From assembly GCA_947253885.1 (NCBI GenBank), contig CAMYAO010000002.1, forward strand, positions 62,001-126,000: a stretch of DNA of 64,000 nt. Direction: 5' to 3'. Positions 27,386-34,849 of the stretch are shown here, one piece after another. Made by a program: the position numbers and the translations under genes. Every line of letters starts with the position of its first letter. Positions within the stretch are counted from its first letter, which is position 1. The stretch is from an uncultured Clostridium sp. (lineage in GTDB: Bacteria; Bacillota; Clostridia; Lachnospirales; Lachnospiraceae). The notes beneath the pieces are model-generated. The model saw only the letters and a program-made list of their open reading frames with translations. It was not told where the DNA came from and made no database searches.

Positions 27386-27817
27386 ATGGAAACTTATAAT
27401 CCTTATCATTTTGCTACAAACTGTATTTCCGGTAAATGGAAGATGACACTTCTGCACCATATACATCATTTTGGTAAAATTCGCTTTAATGAGACTAAAA
27501 AAACATTAAAAGTGAGTGAAAAGGTCTTAAGTCAGCAATTAAAGGAATTAGCAAAAGACGGTTTGATAGAACGGATTCAGTACAACACGATTCCCCTTAA
27601 AGTAGAATATGTTTTAACTCCTTTGGGTGAAGACCTAATACCGGCATTAGACATTATATATATATGGAGTGTTCGACGATTAGCCGCACTGGATCTACCA
27701 ATAGATCCGGATGCTTTTAAAGTTCATACGGAATTAAAATACGAAGATCAATTAATGGATATTATAGATACTTATATGCATAAGCATACACCGGAATCCA
27801 ATGAAGATTCCGAATAA
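27386..27817 (+). CDS. HxlR-type winged-helix regulator
   Basis: 143-residue DNA-binding protein. The family pattern is clear: CISGKWKMTLLHHI near the N-terminus, RFNETKKTL, then SEKVLSQQLKELAKDGLIER as the recognition segment, and YVLTPLGEDL in the wing. It lacks the N-terminal Cys seen in thiol-sensing HxlR members close to the start, but has Cys13 in TNCISGKW. It stands alone on the plus strand between the LysR gene and the deleted phosphotransacylase. CGGAGG ribosome binding site. Target genes unknown. Confidence 0.88.
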   Translation: METYNPYHFATNCISGKWKMTLLHHIHHFGKIRFNETKKTLKVSEKVLSQQLKELAKDGLIERIQYNTIPLKVEYVLTPLGEDLIPALDIIYIWSVRRLAALDLPIDPDAFKVHTELKYEDQLMDIIDTYMHKHTPESNEDSE

Positions 27818-27818
27818 T

Positions 27819-27846
27819 AAAAAAATCCCTTTTCGGGATTTTTTTA
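27819..27846. terminator. Bidirectional terminator after the HxlR gene
   Basis: AAAAAATCCC-ttttc-GGGATTTTTTT hairpin between the convergent HxlR gene and the phosphotransacylase remnant. Confidence 0.85.
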
Positions 27847-27849
27847 TTA

Positions 27850-28134
27850 TTATTTTTTTCCGGCACTGACTGAAGATGCCAAAACCAGAGAAAGGTATTT
27901 TTCTTTAGCGGACGAACCTATGGAAGTCAATACAATAGGTACTTTTGCACCCACAATAAATCCTGTCATATTTCCGCCTACTATTACTGTAATAGATTTT
28001 CCGAGGATATTTCCGACTTGAATATTCGGCACCAAAATCACGTCCGCATCTCCGGCAACCGCTACAATTGCACACTTAGGCTCCGGAAACTGTTTTACCT
28101 GTGCGATCAGATCATCAAAACTTTTTAAAATCAT
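27850..28134 (-). pseudogene. Internally deleted phosphate butyryl/acetyltransferase (94 residues)
   Basis: An open frame of 94 codons with a good AGGAGG site. Residues 1-27 match the N-terminus of phosphate butyryltransferases (K-SFDDLIAQVK then an AIVAVA strand). From residue 28 it continues as the C-terminal part of the same family (AGDADVILVPNI, GNILGKS, VGAKVPIVLTS). The roughly 200 residues in between, including most of the active site, are missing, and the frame is kept. Full-length enzymes are about 300 residues. The junction near 28050 lies at a short similarity (AVA / VAGDAD). I read it as a non-functional remnant, though it could still be translated. Confidence 0.8.
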
Positions 28135-28226
28135 GTCAATATCCTCCTATCAGATATTACAACTTCTCTATTTTGTATAAATAATATCATGCACTAATTT
28201 ACAACAGGTGATAGAAGGATGTTATG

Positions 28227-28907
28227 TTATACGTTTTGATTTTTTACTGTATTCAGATTTTTCACAATATATTCTCTGGACCACAGCTGGTGCTGCTCCA
28301 ATCCATCACAGATTTTTGCAAAATTTTCATTTCTAACTGCTTCTTCTATCTGTTCAAAGTATGTAATCCCTGACAGATATTGATCTCCGCTTCCGCCTCT
28401 TTCCCTAGGCATAGCAAACAGAGAATGCAAAATTTCATCTACTCCGGACAATGTTGTAATCGTAGATAAGAGCAGTTCATTATTTGCATGCTTATAAAAC
28501 ACATCCAAAATATTTCGAATACATCTGCAACTCTCTACCACTCCGTTGGAAGCTCGGTATTCTTCGATATAATTGGAAATCTCATTTGACATTATCTTTG
28601 CATCTCCATTACGTAAAGCATTTCTTGCGGCTACCATCTGATATGCAAAAGAAACCTCTTGAATCTGCCTGATATCTGTCTCCGTCAGATCAATCACATG
28701 TGCTCCGACATTGTTCTCAAATTCGATCAATCCCTCATTTAGAAGTCGATTTAATGCTTCCCGAACCGGTGTAGAGCTGACTCCATATTCTTCCTGCAGC
28801 TTGCTTACATTTAATTTGCTCCCAAATGGAATCTTTAAGGTTACGATCCGTTCTCTTAATTTATCATAAACCTGATCCACTAAAGATACCCTTTTTATAA
28901 TTGCCAT
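28227..28907 (-). CDS. GntR family (FadR-like) transcriptional regulator
   Basis: 226-residue regulator. ATG 28907 is preferred because it directly follows GGAGGAG; the in-frame extension to 28958 covers that site. The winged helix is at about 5-70 (LVDQVYDKLRERI, EYGVSSTPVREALNRL). A helical FCD-like effector domain of about 150 residues follows. The reading frame is intact, unlike the decayed genes upstream. By position it is the likely former regulator of the 29-32.5 kb operon and possibly of the phosphotransacylase after it. Confidence 0.9.
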   Translation of the reverse strand: MAIIKRVSLVDQVYDKLRERIVTLKIPFGSKLNVSKLQEEYGVSSTPVREALNRLLNEGLIEFENNVGAHVIDLTETDIRQIQEVSFAYQMVAARNALRNGDAKIMSNEISNYIEEYRASNGVVESCRCIRNILDVFYKHANNELLLSTITTLSGVDEILHSLFAMPRERGGSGDQYLSGITYFEQIEEAVRNENFAKICDGLEQHQLWSREYIVKNLNTVKNQNV

Positions 28908-28941
28908 TTCAGTCTCCTCCTCCATTATTGACTCCCCTATA

Positions 28942-28963
28942 CTATTTGCATTGTGCAAAATAG
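28942..28963. promoter_or_regulatory. Candidate GntR operator
   Basis: CTATTTGCA-ttg-TGCAAAATAG, a near-perfect inverted repeat (one extra A) 35 bases upstream of the GntR start codon. Position and shape fit autoregulation; not verified. Confidence 0.35.
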
Positions 28964-29028
28964 CAAATTGTAGCTACATTATTACATATCTCCCATTCCT
29001 TTGCAATTTATATTCATCTCTGTTGCAT

Positions 29029-29066
29029 AAAAAAAACACCCTGAATCGTAATTCAAGATGTTTTTA
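29029..29066 (-). terminator. Intrinsic terminator at the end of the decayed operon
   Basis: Stem AAAACA-C-TGAAT / ATTCA-G-TGTTTT followed by eight T on the minus strand, about 50 bases after the zinc-ribbon gene. It separates the operon from the GntR gene. Confidence 0.8.
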
Positions 29067-29115
29067 TTTAAAACTGCTCCTATTTCAACCATATACTTCC
29101 CAATGTATATCGTTC

Positions 29116-29304
29116 CTATTCTACTTCAAAATAATCAGCATCATCTAATGTACGGACGCCTTCTTTTTCATATACTCCCATAACATGACAATCTGGACAA
29201 AACCCAAATTCGTCACCGAATTCTGTCATTAAATCAAGTGCATATTCAAACTTTTTACCACATTTCGGACAGTGGTAATACATATAAAGAGCTCCCCAGG
29301 TCAT
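29116..29304 (-). CDS. Small zinc-ribbon protein
   Basis: Open frame of 62 codons with a good GGAGG site. Two CxxC pairs (CPKC at 12-15 and CPDC at 36-39) form a rubredoxin/zinc-ribbon-like metal site; the C-terminus is acidic. It begins 14 bases after the beta-keto acid cleavage enzyme remnant and was the last gene of that operon. It carries no visible lesion. Function unknown; it may be a small metal-binding accessory protein of the lost pathway. Confidence 0.65.
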   Translation of the reverse strand: MTWGALYMYYHCPKCGKKFEYALDLMTEFGDEFGFCPDCHVMGVYEKEGVRTLDDADYFEVE

Positions 29305-29318
29305 TGATTATCCTCCAG

Positions 29319-29928
29319 TTATTTTGTTAAACTTAACATTTCACGAGCTTCTGCCGGAGTCGCCACTTCATTTCCGTATTCACGAATTACACGAGCAGCT
29401 CTTTCTACAAACTGTGCATTGCTCTCTGCCAATACTCCTTTGGAATACATGACATTAATTTCCAATCATACCCGGATCAAATGCTTCGATTTCCGGTTTT
29501 GTATTTGTTTCCTAGAATAATAATCCGCAATCTGTCAAAAATTTTGGAGAATTCAGGAATAAGCCGGAATGTAACCAGTTCATAGAACCACAGTCATAAG
29601 AAGTAATTTCCGGTTTTAAATCCTTTACATGCTGTACACGGATATCATCATCTGCATTAATATCACCGGAAGTAGTCATATTGATGATAATATCGCAATC
29701 AGGATGATTTGCTTTTAATAACTCTACTGTTTTTGCAAAACGAGCAGGATCCATAATTCCGTTTCCCTCATCATCTCTCATGTGGATGTGCACAATTGCG
29801 GCACCAGCTTTCCAGCACGCATAAACATCTTCCGCAATTTCTTCCGGAGTCATCGGTACATTCGGATTGTTTTCTTTTTTAGGTCATGCTCCTGTTACCG
29901 CTGCTGTAATAATTGTCTTCTTTGCCAT
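29319..29928 (-). pseudogene. Beta-keto acid cleavage enzyme (BKACE, DUF849) remnant
   Basis: Family enzymes condense a beta-keto acid with acetyl-CoA to give acetoacetate and a new CoA ester. The reading starts at ATG 29928 with AKKTIITAAVTGA. TGA interrupts codon 15 (29884-29886), where relatives usually have Trp. The frame then continues through the conserved TPEEIAEDV, metal-binding HIHMRD, MTTSGD and SYDCGSMNW. A TAG (29512-29514) and a TAA (29455-29457) interrupt it further. The C-terminal piece (YSKGVLAESNAQFVERA, ATPAEARE) resumes in another frame and ends at 29319. About 90-100 residues between the KPEIEAFDPGMIG segment and this piece are missing. Lesions are too many for sequencing error. 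Confidence 0.88.
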
Positions 29929-29984
29929 ATTTTTCCTCTTTCTATCTTCTAATTTCAATTTCTACATTGTATACAAGGTCTTTT

Positions 29985-30033
29985 ACGTCGAAAAGTGCAC
30001 TACTTGCAAGCAAATTAGTGCACTTTTCGACGT
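29985..30033. repeat. Perfect 18-bp inverted repeat between two pseudogenes
   Basis: Arms at 29985-30002 and 30016-30033 (ACGTCGAAAAGTGCACTA and its complement) around a 13-base loop. No T run follows on either strand, so it is not a standard terminator. It may be an mRNA processing or stabilising hairpin, or a small mobile remnant. Confidence 0.85.
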
Positions 30034-30048
30034 TCTATTCGATTTCGA

Positions 30049-31019
30049 TTACTTCAACAAAAAATCTCTGTCCTGGCAACCTGTTCCACAATATAAATAG
30101 GTTCTGTCCGGAACATCATTTAAATCATCCTCATCGATCTCAGCAACGCAACGAGCCGTAAAACCGTCACCCATATACCAACGTAATGGGAAACAATAGA
30201 ATCTGAAACGTTTGCCTTTTACTTTTTCAAGATCACCGCCAAGATTTTCTACACCAACGATACCGTGTCCGAGCATTGTCTAATGGCATAGCTCCCATGT
30301 TCCCCAGCATCCGATTGCTTCTAACTCACCGAATTTTTCATCATAAACTTCCTGTCCGTGAATACGGATATATTCAAATTTATCAAATTCAGCATAAGCT
30401 TCTTCACCAAACTGCTGTTTGTCCTCTTCTACGATTGGCTGACCTGAAGTACCCAACAGGTTCATTCTTGTCATACCGTTATTACCCATAGCTGTGTGCA
30501 ATGGGTGATCCAGTACCTGCATATCCATAGCAACACATTTTACTTTTTGATCTACAAACCACTGTCCTGCTTCCCTTCCGGTTCCACATGAATAGTGATA
30601 ATATTTTTTTGTATCATCAAACTTTAAGTTCTTTCCGGTAGCCAGACAAAGCACCATACCTTCCAACTCATTGCTGTCAGGATCAATACCTGCACGACGA
30701 CAAGCATCATCAAGGTGTTTTTTACCGATCAGACCCCAGCGCTCTACCTGAATATCAAGACATACTGCATCTCCTGTATACGCATCGATATGCATTTCAT
30801 GAGTATAACGAGCTCTTTTTCCGTCAAACTCTACTTCCATAACGTGACGAGGTGCATCACAGTGTGTACCGGTATGCATGATACAGCCGATATACTGAGT
30901 TAAAACACCGCCTTTTGCCATTGTATGCTTTGAATCGATAACTGGTTTATCGAAATATGGACAACGTGGAATCTCTGCACTAAAAGGATGTGTCAAGTCA
31001 ACAAATAATTTTTTCCCAT
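30049..31019 (-). pseudogene. Cyclase-family (kynurenine formamidase-like) hydrolase, broken
   Basis: Metal-dependent hydrolase family PF04199. The metal motif HxGTHxDxPxH is intact (HTGTHCDAPRH). A start at ATG 31019 has a GGAGG site and gives MGKNYLL, then one base appears lost just before the conserved LTHPFS (about 30997). The frame from there runs to an in-frame TAG at 30277-30279, after which the same frame continues through MLGHGIVGVENLGGD and a normal C-terminus to 30049. So the gene carries a one-base frameshift and a nonsense codon. About 320 codons overall. A TTG at 30996 could still express a truncated product. Confidence 0.85.
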
Positions 31020-31098
31020 TTTAAAATCCTCCAAATTTACTATTTCAATTTATATCACAACGTCATATTGACTTTGTAATAGGCTGACAAATTATATA

Positions 31099-31703
31099 TT
31101 ACTTTCCATATACCATCTTGATCAAATATTTATTCAAACCATCTTTAGAAGCCTGAATCTCTTCCTCCGACCATTTCATAAATCCCTCACCTGACTTAAA
31201 TCCGAGTTTTCCTTCTTCTTTCATCTTTGTAAGAAGTGGAGACGGTTCATGTGAATCTTCTAAATACTGAAGCACATAGTTATGAATATTGTAAGTCAAT
31301 TCTGTTCCAACCATATCTGAATTTTCGATTGGTGCTAGTTGTGGCAATCGCAAACCGAAACTGTATTTTACCGCATCATCAACAGTCTTGGCATCTGCAA
31401 TACCATGTTCTACAATAGAGATTGCTTCTCTCCAAAGAGCATGTTGCATTCTGTTTGCAATAAATCCCGGAACATCCTTCTTACAGAAAACAGGTTTCTT
31501 ACCGGTTCTAGTCATAACAGCCATAACAGTTTCGATTACTTCTTCACTTGTATCAGCCGTCTTTACAACCTCTACAAGCGGAATCAAAAATGCCGGATTC
31601 CAAAAGTGAGTTCCGCAGATCCTTCCAAACCTGAGAGAATCTGTGCAATAGCACTTCCCATCATGCCGCCACCACAAACTAAAAATCTCTTAATCTCTCT
31701 CAT
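31099..31703 (-). pseudogene. 3-hydroxyacyl-CoA dehydrogenase family gene with large deletion and frameshift
   Basis: Starts at ATG 31703 with an AGGAGA site: MREIKRFLVCGGGMMGSAIA is the N-terminal Rossmann nucleotide-binding segment. After about 25 codons (near 31630) the sequence jumps, in a different frame, to the GTHFWNPAF region that carries the catalytic His, then runs intact through VPGFIANRMQ and the C-terminal domain to the stop at 31099. About 100 residues are missing between. The relatives include 3-hydroxybutyryl-CoA and carnitine-type dehydrogenases; the substrate cannot be told. It lies between the short-chain dehydrogenase remnant (47 bases upstream) and the cyclase remnant. 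Confidence 0.85.
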
Positions 31704-31750
31704 TGTTTCTCCTAACACAAATCAAATTCTAAATACTGCATAAAAGTTGA

Positions 31751-32563
31751 TTAACAGGTTAGATATCCGCCTGAGCAGTCACATGCTGAACCGGTAATGT
31801 AGTTAGAAGCATTTGAAGAGAGGAAGATTGCATATCCTGCAAAATCATCCGGTTCTGCCAAACGTCCGATCGGCTCACGTTTCATAAAGTTTTTATATAC
31901 TTCTGATTCTTTATCAAACATCCACTCTGTAAGATCACTGCGGAATACAGTTGGGCAAAGCGCATTTACATTGATACCGTATTTTGCACTTAAATCGCAA
32001 GCCATTGATGCAACCATCAAATCTGCTCCACCCTTTGAAGTAGAGTAAGCGGTGTATCCTGCCATACCGCGTTTTGAACGCTGAGAAGTAACTATAACGA
32101 TTCGTCCACCCTGTCCGGAAGGAATATTTTCAGCACCGTTCAACTGTTTTACCATCTGTTATGCAACGTATTTGCAAACAACATAAACAGATTTGCAATC
32201 AGCATCCATTACATACTGCCAAGCTTCTACAGACTGCTCCAGAATGTTCTGAGGTTTGTTGAATCCGTGGCATACTGCTAAGATATTGATTTCGCCGTAT
32301 TTAGCAACAACATCTGCAACTAATTTTGTTACATCTGCCTCTACTGCAGGATCTGCAGTGGAATAAGCACTCTCCAATCCTTCTGCATCAAATTCTTCTT
32401 TTAAGGCCTGAAGTTTCTCTGCATTACGACCGGTCATGTAAACCTTTGCACCGGCATATGCGTATGCTTTTGCTCAAACAGTACCTAATGCATCGGTTAC
32501 TAATGCTACTTTTCCTTCTACTGAAAACATGTTTTCAACAAAGTCTTTCTGAATGTTTACCAT
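31751..32563 (-). pseudogene. Short-chain dehydrogenase/reductase with two in-frame stops
   Basis: NAD(P)-dependent Rossmann dehydrogenase, first gene of the decayed operon. It starts at ATG 32563 behind AGGAGGAG. TGA at 32474-32476 replaces codon 30, and the surrounding glycine-rich loop is about three residues shorter than the family TGxxxGxG. TAA at 32159-32161 (codon 135) interrupts between VCKYVA and QMVKQ; a single base change from GAA would explain it. The frame is otherwise continuous for 271 codons, with the catalytic YxxxK (YSTSK) and a normal C-terminal end. Clearly once a full-length enzyme. Confidence 0.9.
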
Positions 32564-32600
32564 TTGAATTCTCCTCCTGTAATTATAGTGATCTGCCTTA

Positions 32601-32621
32601 GTATTTATAAGTAATAAATAC
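32601..32621. promoter_or_regulatory. Inverted repeat GTATTTAT-5-ATAAATAC upstream of the decayed operon
   Basis: Perfect 8-bp arms around AAGTA, 38 bases before the short-chain dehydrogenase start. Possible operator. A TTGACC lies just upstream on the minus strand but no well-spaced -10 is evident. Confidence 0.35.
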
Positions 32622-32710
32622 GTTAAAAAATGGTCAATCACCAGCACATTTCATTAATATCAGTATATTGAATTATTTTTTATTCAATACATACAATTTT
32701 GTTATTTAGA

Positions 32711-32722
32711 TACCGTACGGTA
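32711..32722. promoter_or_regulatory. Perfect palindrome TACCGTACGGTA
   Basis: A 12-base exact palindrome in the 179-base gap between the CobW-like gene and the decayed operon. A second inverted repeat (TATTGAAT-8-ATTCAATA, 32666-32689) lies beside it. Plausible regulator sites; none assigned. Confidence 0.3.
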
Positions 32723-32742
32723 ACCTACCTCATTTGTACAAT

Positions 32743-33690
32743 CTAATTAAAATATATAAGAGGATCTAATGGTGCCGGCTGCTCTTTTACTTCGATCGGA
32801 TATAATACAATTCCGTCTGCATCGTACTCCTTTATGTACTCTTTTTTTGCTCTGGCAGTGATCAACTGCCATGATTTATGAGAAATTCCGGGGGCTGCCA
32901 GATATCCTTTGCACCGATATCCGATAAATTGGGTATCATCTTCACAGCAGGTCATAGCAAATCTCCCCCCTACAAATTCAGGCTGATTTTTAAATTGATC
33001 CTTGGGACGATAGATATACCCCAGGAACTCTATCACTTTTCCATCATAGCGTTCCGGATGCTCCTGACTGTCCATAAAAAAAATCCCAAAATCCGCATCC
33101 GATATTTCCAATTTTTCCTGTTGAATATCATATGGAAGCTGCTCATTGACATTTTCTATAATTGTTCCGTCAGATCGTTCATATACTATAACAGCCTTTC
33201 GATTATATGCCTTTATTGTCCCCCGAAAGGAGGACAGAGGCATACTCTCATCTACTCGATTTAACAAGACCAGATCTGCTCCAAACATCTGCTCCATTAT
33301 CATAGAGCGCATATTGGTCAGATACAGTTGGAACGTGGTGGCATCTACTGTTGCCAGATGCTGAACCAATTCCCAACCGGTCGGAAGTTTCATTTCCAAA
33401 ATCTTCGCAACTTCCCATGTTCCGTTGTATTCAATAAAGACCTGCTCCGGTCTGTATCGGAAATCGTACATCTGCAAAGTTTCTAATGTAAATTCCTCCT
33501 CTGATTCAATATATACAATTTCCACTCCTATTTTTTTATATGCATTTACATCAAATTCTTTTTCACCCTCTTCACATACAATAATCAGACCTTTTCCATC
33601 TGAAAAATCACCTTCTAACAATGTCTGATCAATTAACGTGGTTTTTCCGCTGTCCATAAAGCCGGTAAATAAATAAACTGCTGCATCCAT
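32743..33690 (-). CDS. CobW-like GTPase with TIGR03943/DUF1980-like C-terminal domain
   Basis: 315 residues. The N-terminal P-loop GFMDSGKTT (10-18) and a following GTPase fold resemble the CobW/COG0523 metallochaperone group, but the signature CxCC motif is absent. The C-terminal third (KVIEFLGYIYRP, FVGGRFAMTCCEDD, GYRCKG) resembles the soluble domain of YcgQ/TIGR03943 proteins, which elsewhere accompany CobW and permease genes. It lies 13 bases after the His-rich CobW gene. A role in metal handling is inferred from this pairing; the domain combination is worth checking. Confidence 0.7.
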   Translation of the reverse strand: MDAAVYLFTGFMDSGKTTLIDQTLLEGDFSDGKGLIIVCEEGEKEFDVNAYKKIGVEIVYIESEEEFTLETLQMYDFRYRPEQVFIEYNGTWEVAKILEMKLPTGWELVQHLATVDATTFQLYLTNMRSMIMEQMFGADLVLLNRVDESMPLSSFRGTIKAYNRKAVIVYERSDGTIIENVNEQLPYDIQQEKLEISDADFGIFFMDSQEHPERYDGKVIEFLGYIYRPKDQFKNQPEFVGGRFAMTCCEDDTQFIGYRCKGYLAAPGISHKSWQLITARAKKEYIKEYDADGIVLYPIEVKEQPAPLDPLIYFN

Positions 33691-33703
33691 ATCTCATTTT
33701 TCC

Positions 33704-34837
33704 TTATCTTAATTCAAATAATTGTTCCAGTTTTTTCTCATCCAGATCAGTTCCGATCACGCAAAGACGCCCTGTATATTCAGGTTTTCCCTCTCTTACT
33801 TCATATTCATCCGCAACTAAATCAAAATAAATCCATTCTTCACTGTCTGCAGATGGAACCATTCCCTTTGCACGAAGGATTACACCGTACGTTTCATCAT
33901 TGGTCAATGTTTTCAGAATTGTTTTGATTGAAGAATCGGAATAGCGATGCGGAGTCTCTCTTCCCCAACTTGTAAATATTTCATCTGCATGATGATCATG
34001 ATGATGTCCACAACTGCAAACACCGTGGTCATCATAATGATGTTCGTGAGCATGATGATGCTCATGCTCATGATGGTGCTCATGCTCATGGTGGTGCTCA
34101 TGCTCATGATGGTGCTCATGCTCATGGTGGTGCTCATGCTCATGATGATGCTCGTGCTCATGATGATGCTCGTGAACATGATCATGCTCGTGAACATGAT
34201 CATGCGCCTTTAGCTCCGCCATCAAATCCTCCATAAAATCTTTTTGCTGCTCCACTGCTTCCAGAATCTGCTTTCCTTCCAGCTCTTCCCACGGAGTCGT
34301 GATAATCCTGGCTTTCGGATTTACCTCTTGAATCTGTTTTACACACAATTCCAGTTTCTCCGGTGTGATGTTTTGTGTTCTGCTCAACACCACCGTTGTT
34401 GCATTTGCAATCTGGTCATTAAAAAACTCTCCGAATGCTTTCATCTGTCTGGTTGCTTTTAATGAATTGGCAACGGTTATTAATGCATTCAGCTTTACAT
34501 CGTACTTTTGCTCCATTTCTTTGACCGGAATCATGATATCGGAAAGCTTTCCTACACCGGACGGCTCAATCAAAATACGATCCGGATGGTAGGTCTCGAT
34601 TACCTCTGTCAGACTTTTGGAAAAATCACCAACCAAAGTACAACAAATACAACCGGAATTCAGCTCCTTGATCTCAATTCCTGCATCTTTTAAAAAGCCG
34701 CTGTCAATCCCGACTTCTCCATACTCATTCTCTACCAATACTACCTGTTCCCCTGCAAACACTTCTTCCAACAGTTTTTTAATTAATGTTGTTTTGCCCG
34801 CACCTAAAAAACCTGAAATAATATCAATTTTTGTCAT
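33704..34837 (-). CDS. CobW/COG0523 GTPase with long histidine-rich tract
   Basis: Putative metal-inserting GTPase of 377 residues. Walker A GFLGAGKTT at 9-17, family signature GCICC at 62-66, Walker B ILIEPSG near 91. The C-terminal CobW_C domain is the last 90 residues. Between them, residues about 212-285 form a His/Glu tract built from EHHHEH units, ending in HDDHG-type and CSCGHHHDHH segments that could bind several metal ions. Members of this group serve zinc, cobalt or nickel enzymes; here zinc storage or delivery is the simplest guess. It sits 12 bases after an ABC exporter. Confidence 0.88.
   Translation of the reverse strand: MTKIDIISGFLGAGKTTLIKKLLEEVFAGEQVVLVENEYGEVGIDSGFLKDAGIEIKELNSGCICCTLVGDFSKSLTEVIETYHPDRILIEPSGVGKLSDIMIPVKEMEQKYDVKLNALITVANSLKATRQMKAFGEFFNDQIANATTVVLSRTQNITPEKLELCVKQIQEVNPKARIITTPWEELEGKQILEAVEQQKDFMEDLMAELKAHDHVHEHDHVHEHHHEHEHHHEHEHHHEHEHHHEHEHHHEHEHHHEHEHHHAHEHHYDDHGVCSCGHHHDHHADEIFTSWGRETPHRYSDSSIKTILKTLTNDETYGVILRAKGMVPSADSEEWIYFDLVADEYEVREGKPEYTGRLCVIGTDLDEKKLEQLFELR
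34045..34204 (-). repeat. In-gene tandem 18-bp repeat encoding EHHHEH
   Basis: Roughly six to seven imperfect copies of an 18-base unit (catgctcatgatggtgct on the plus strand, alternating gat/ggt) inside the CobW gene. The unit length is a multiple of three, so copy-number change would alter tract length without breaking the frame. Confidence 0.85.
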
Positions 34838-34849
34838 AATAATCCCTTT

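Noticed and set aside
29319..32563. Stop codon recoding (TGA as Trp or selenocysteine, TAG as pyrrolysine) in the broken operon
   Set aside because: All three stop codons occur, together with frameshifts and large deletions in the same genes. Housekeeping genes in the window use TAA, TAG and TGA as ordinary stops. Simple decay explains everything.
34045..34204. CRISPR-like or minisatellite array
   Set aside because: The 18-base units are contiguous without spacers, lie inside an open CobW gene and encode a regular EHHHEH tract.
33913..34213. Open frames on both strands across the His tract (Met/Ile/Ser-rich and Met/Leu/Val-rich)
   Set aside because: They are by-products of the low-complexity repeat; no ribosome binding sites and no sensible composition.
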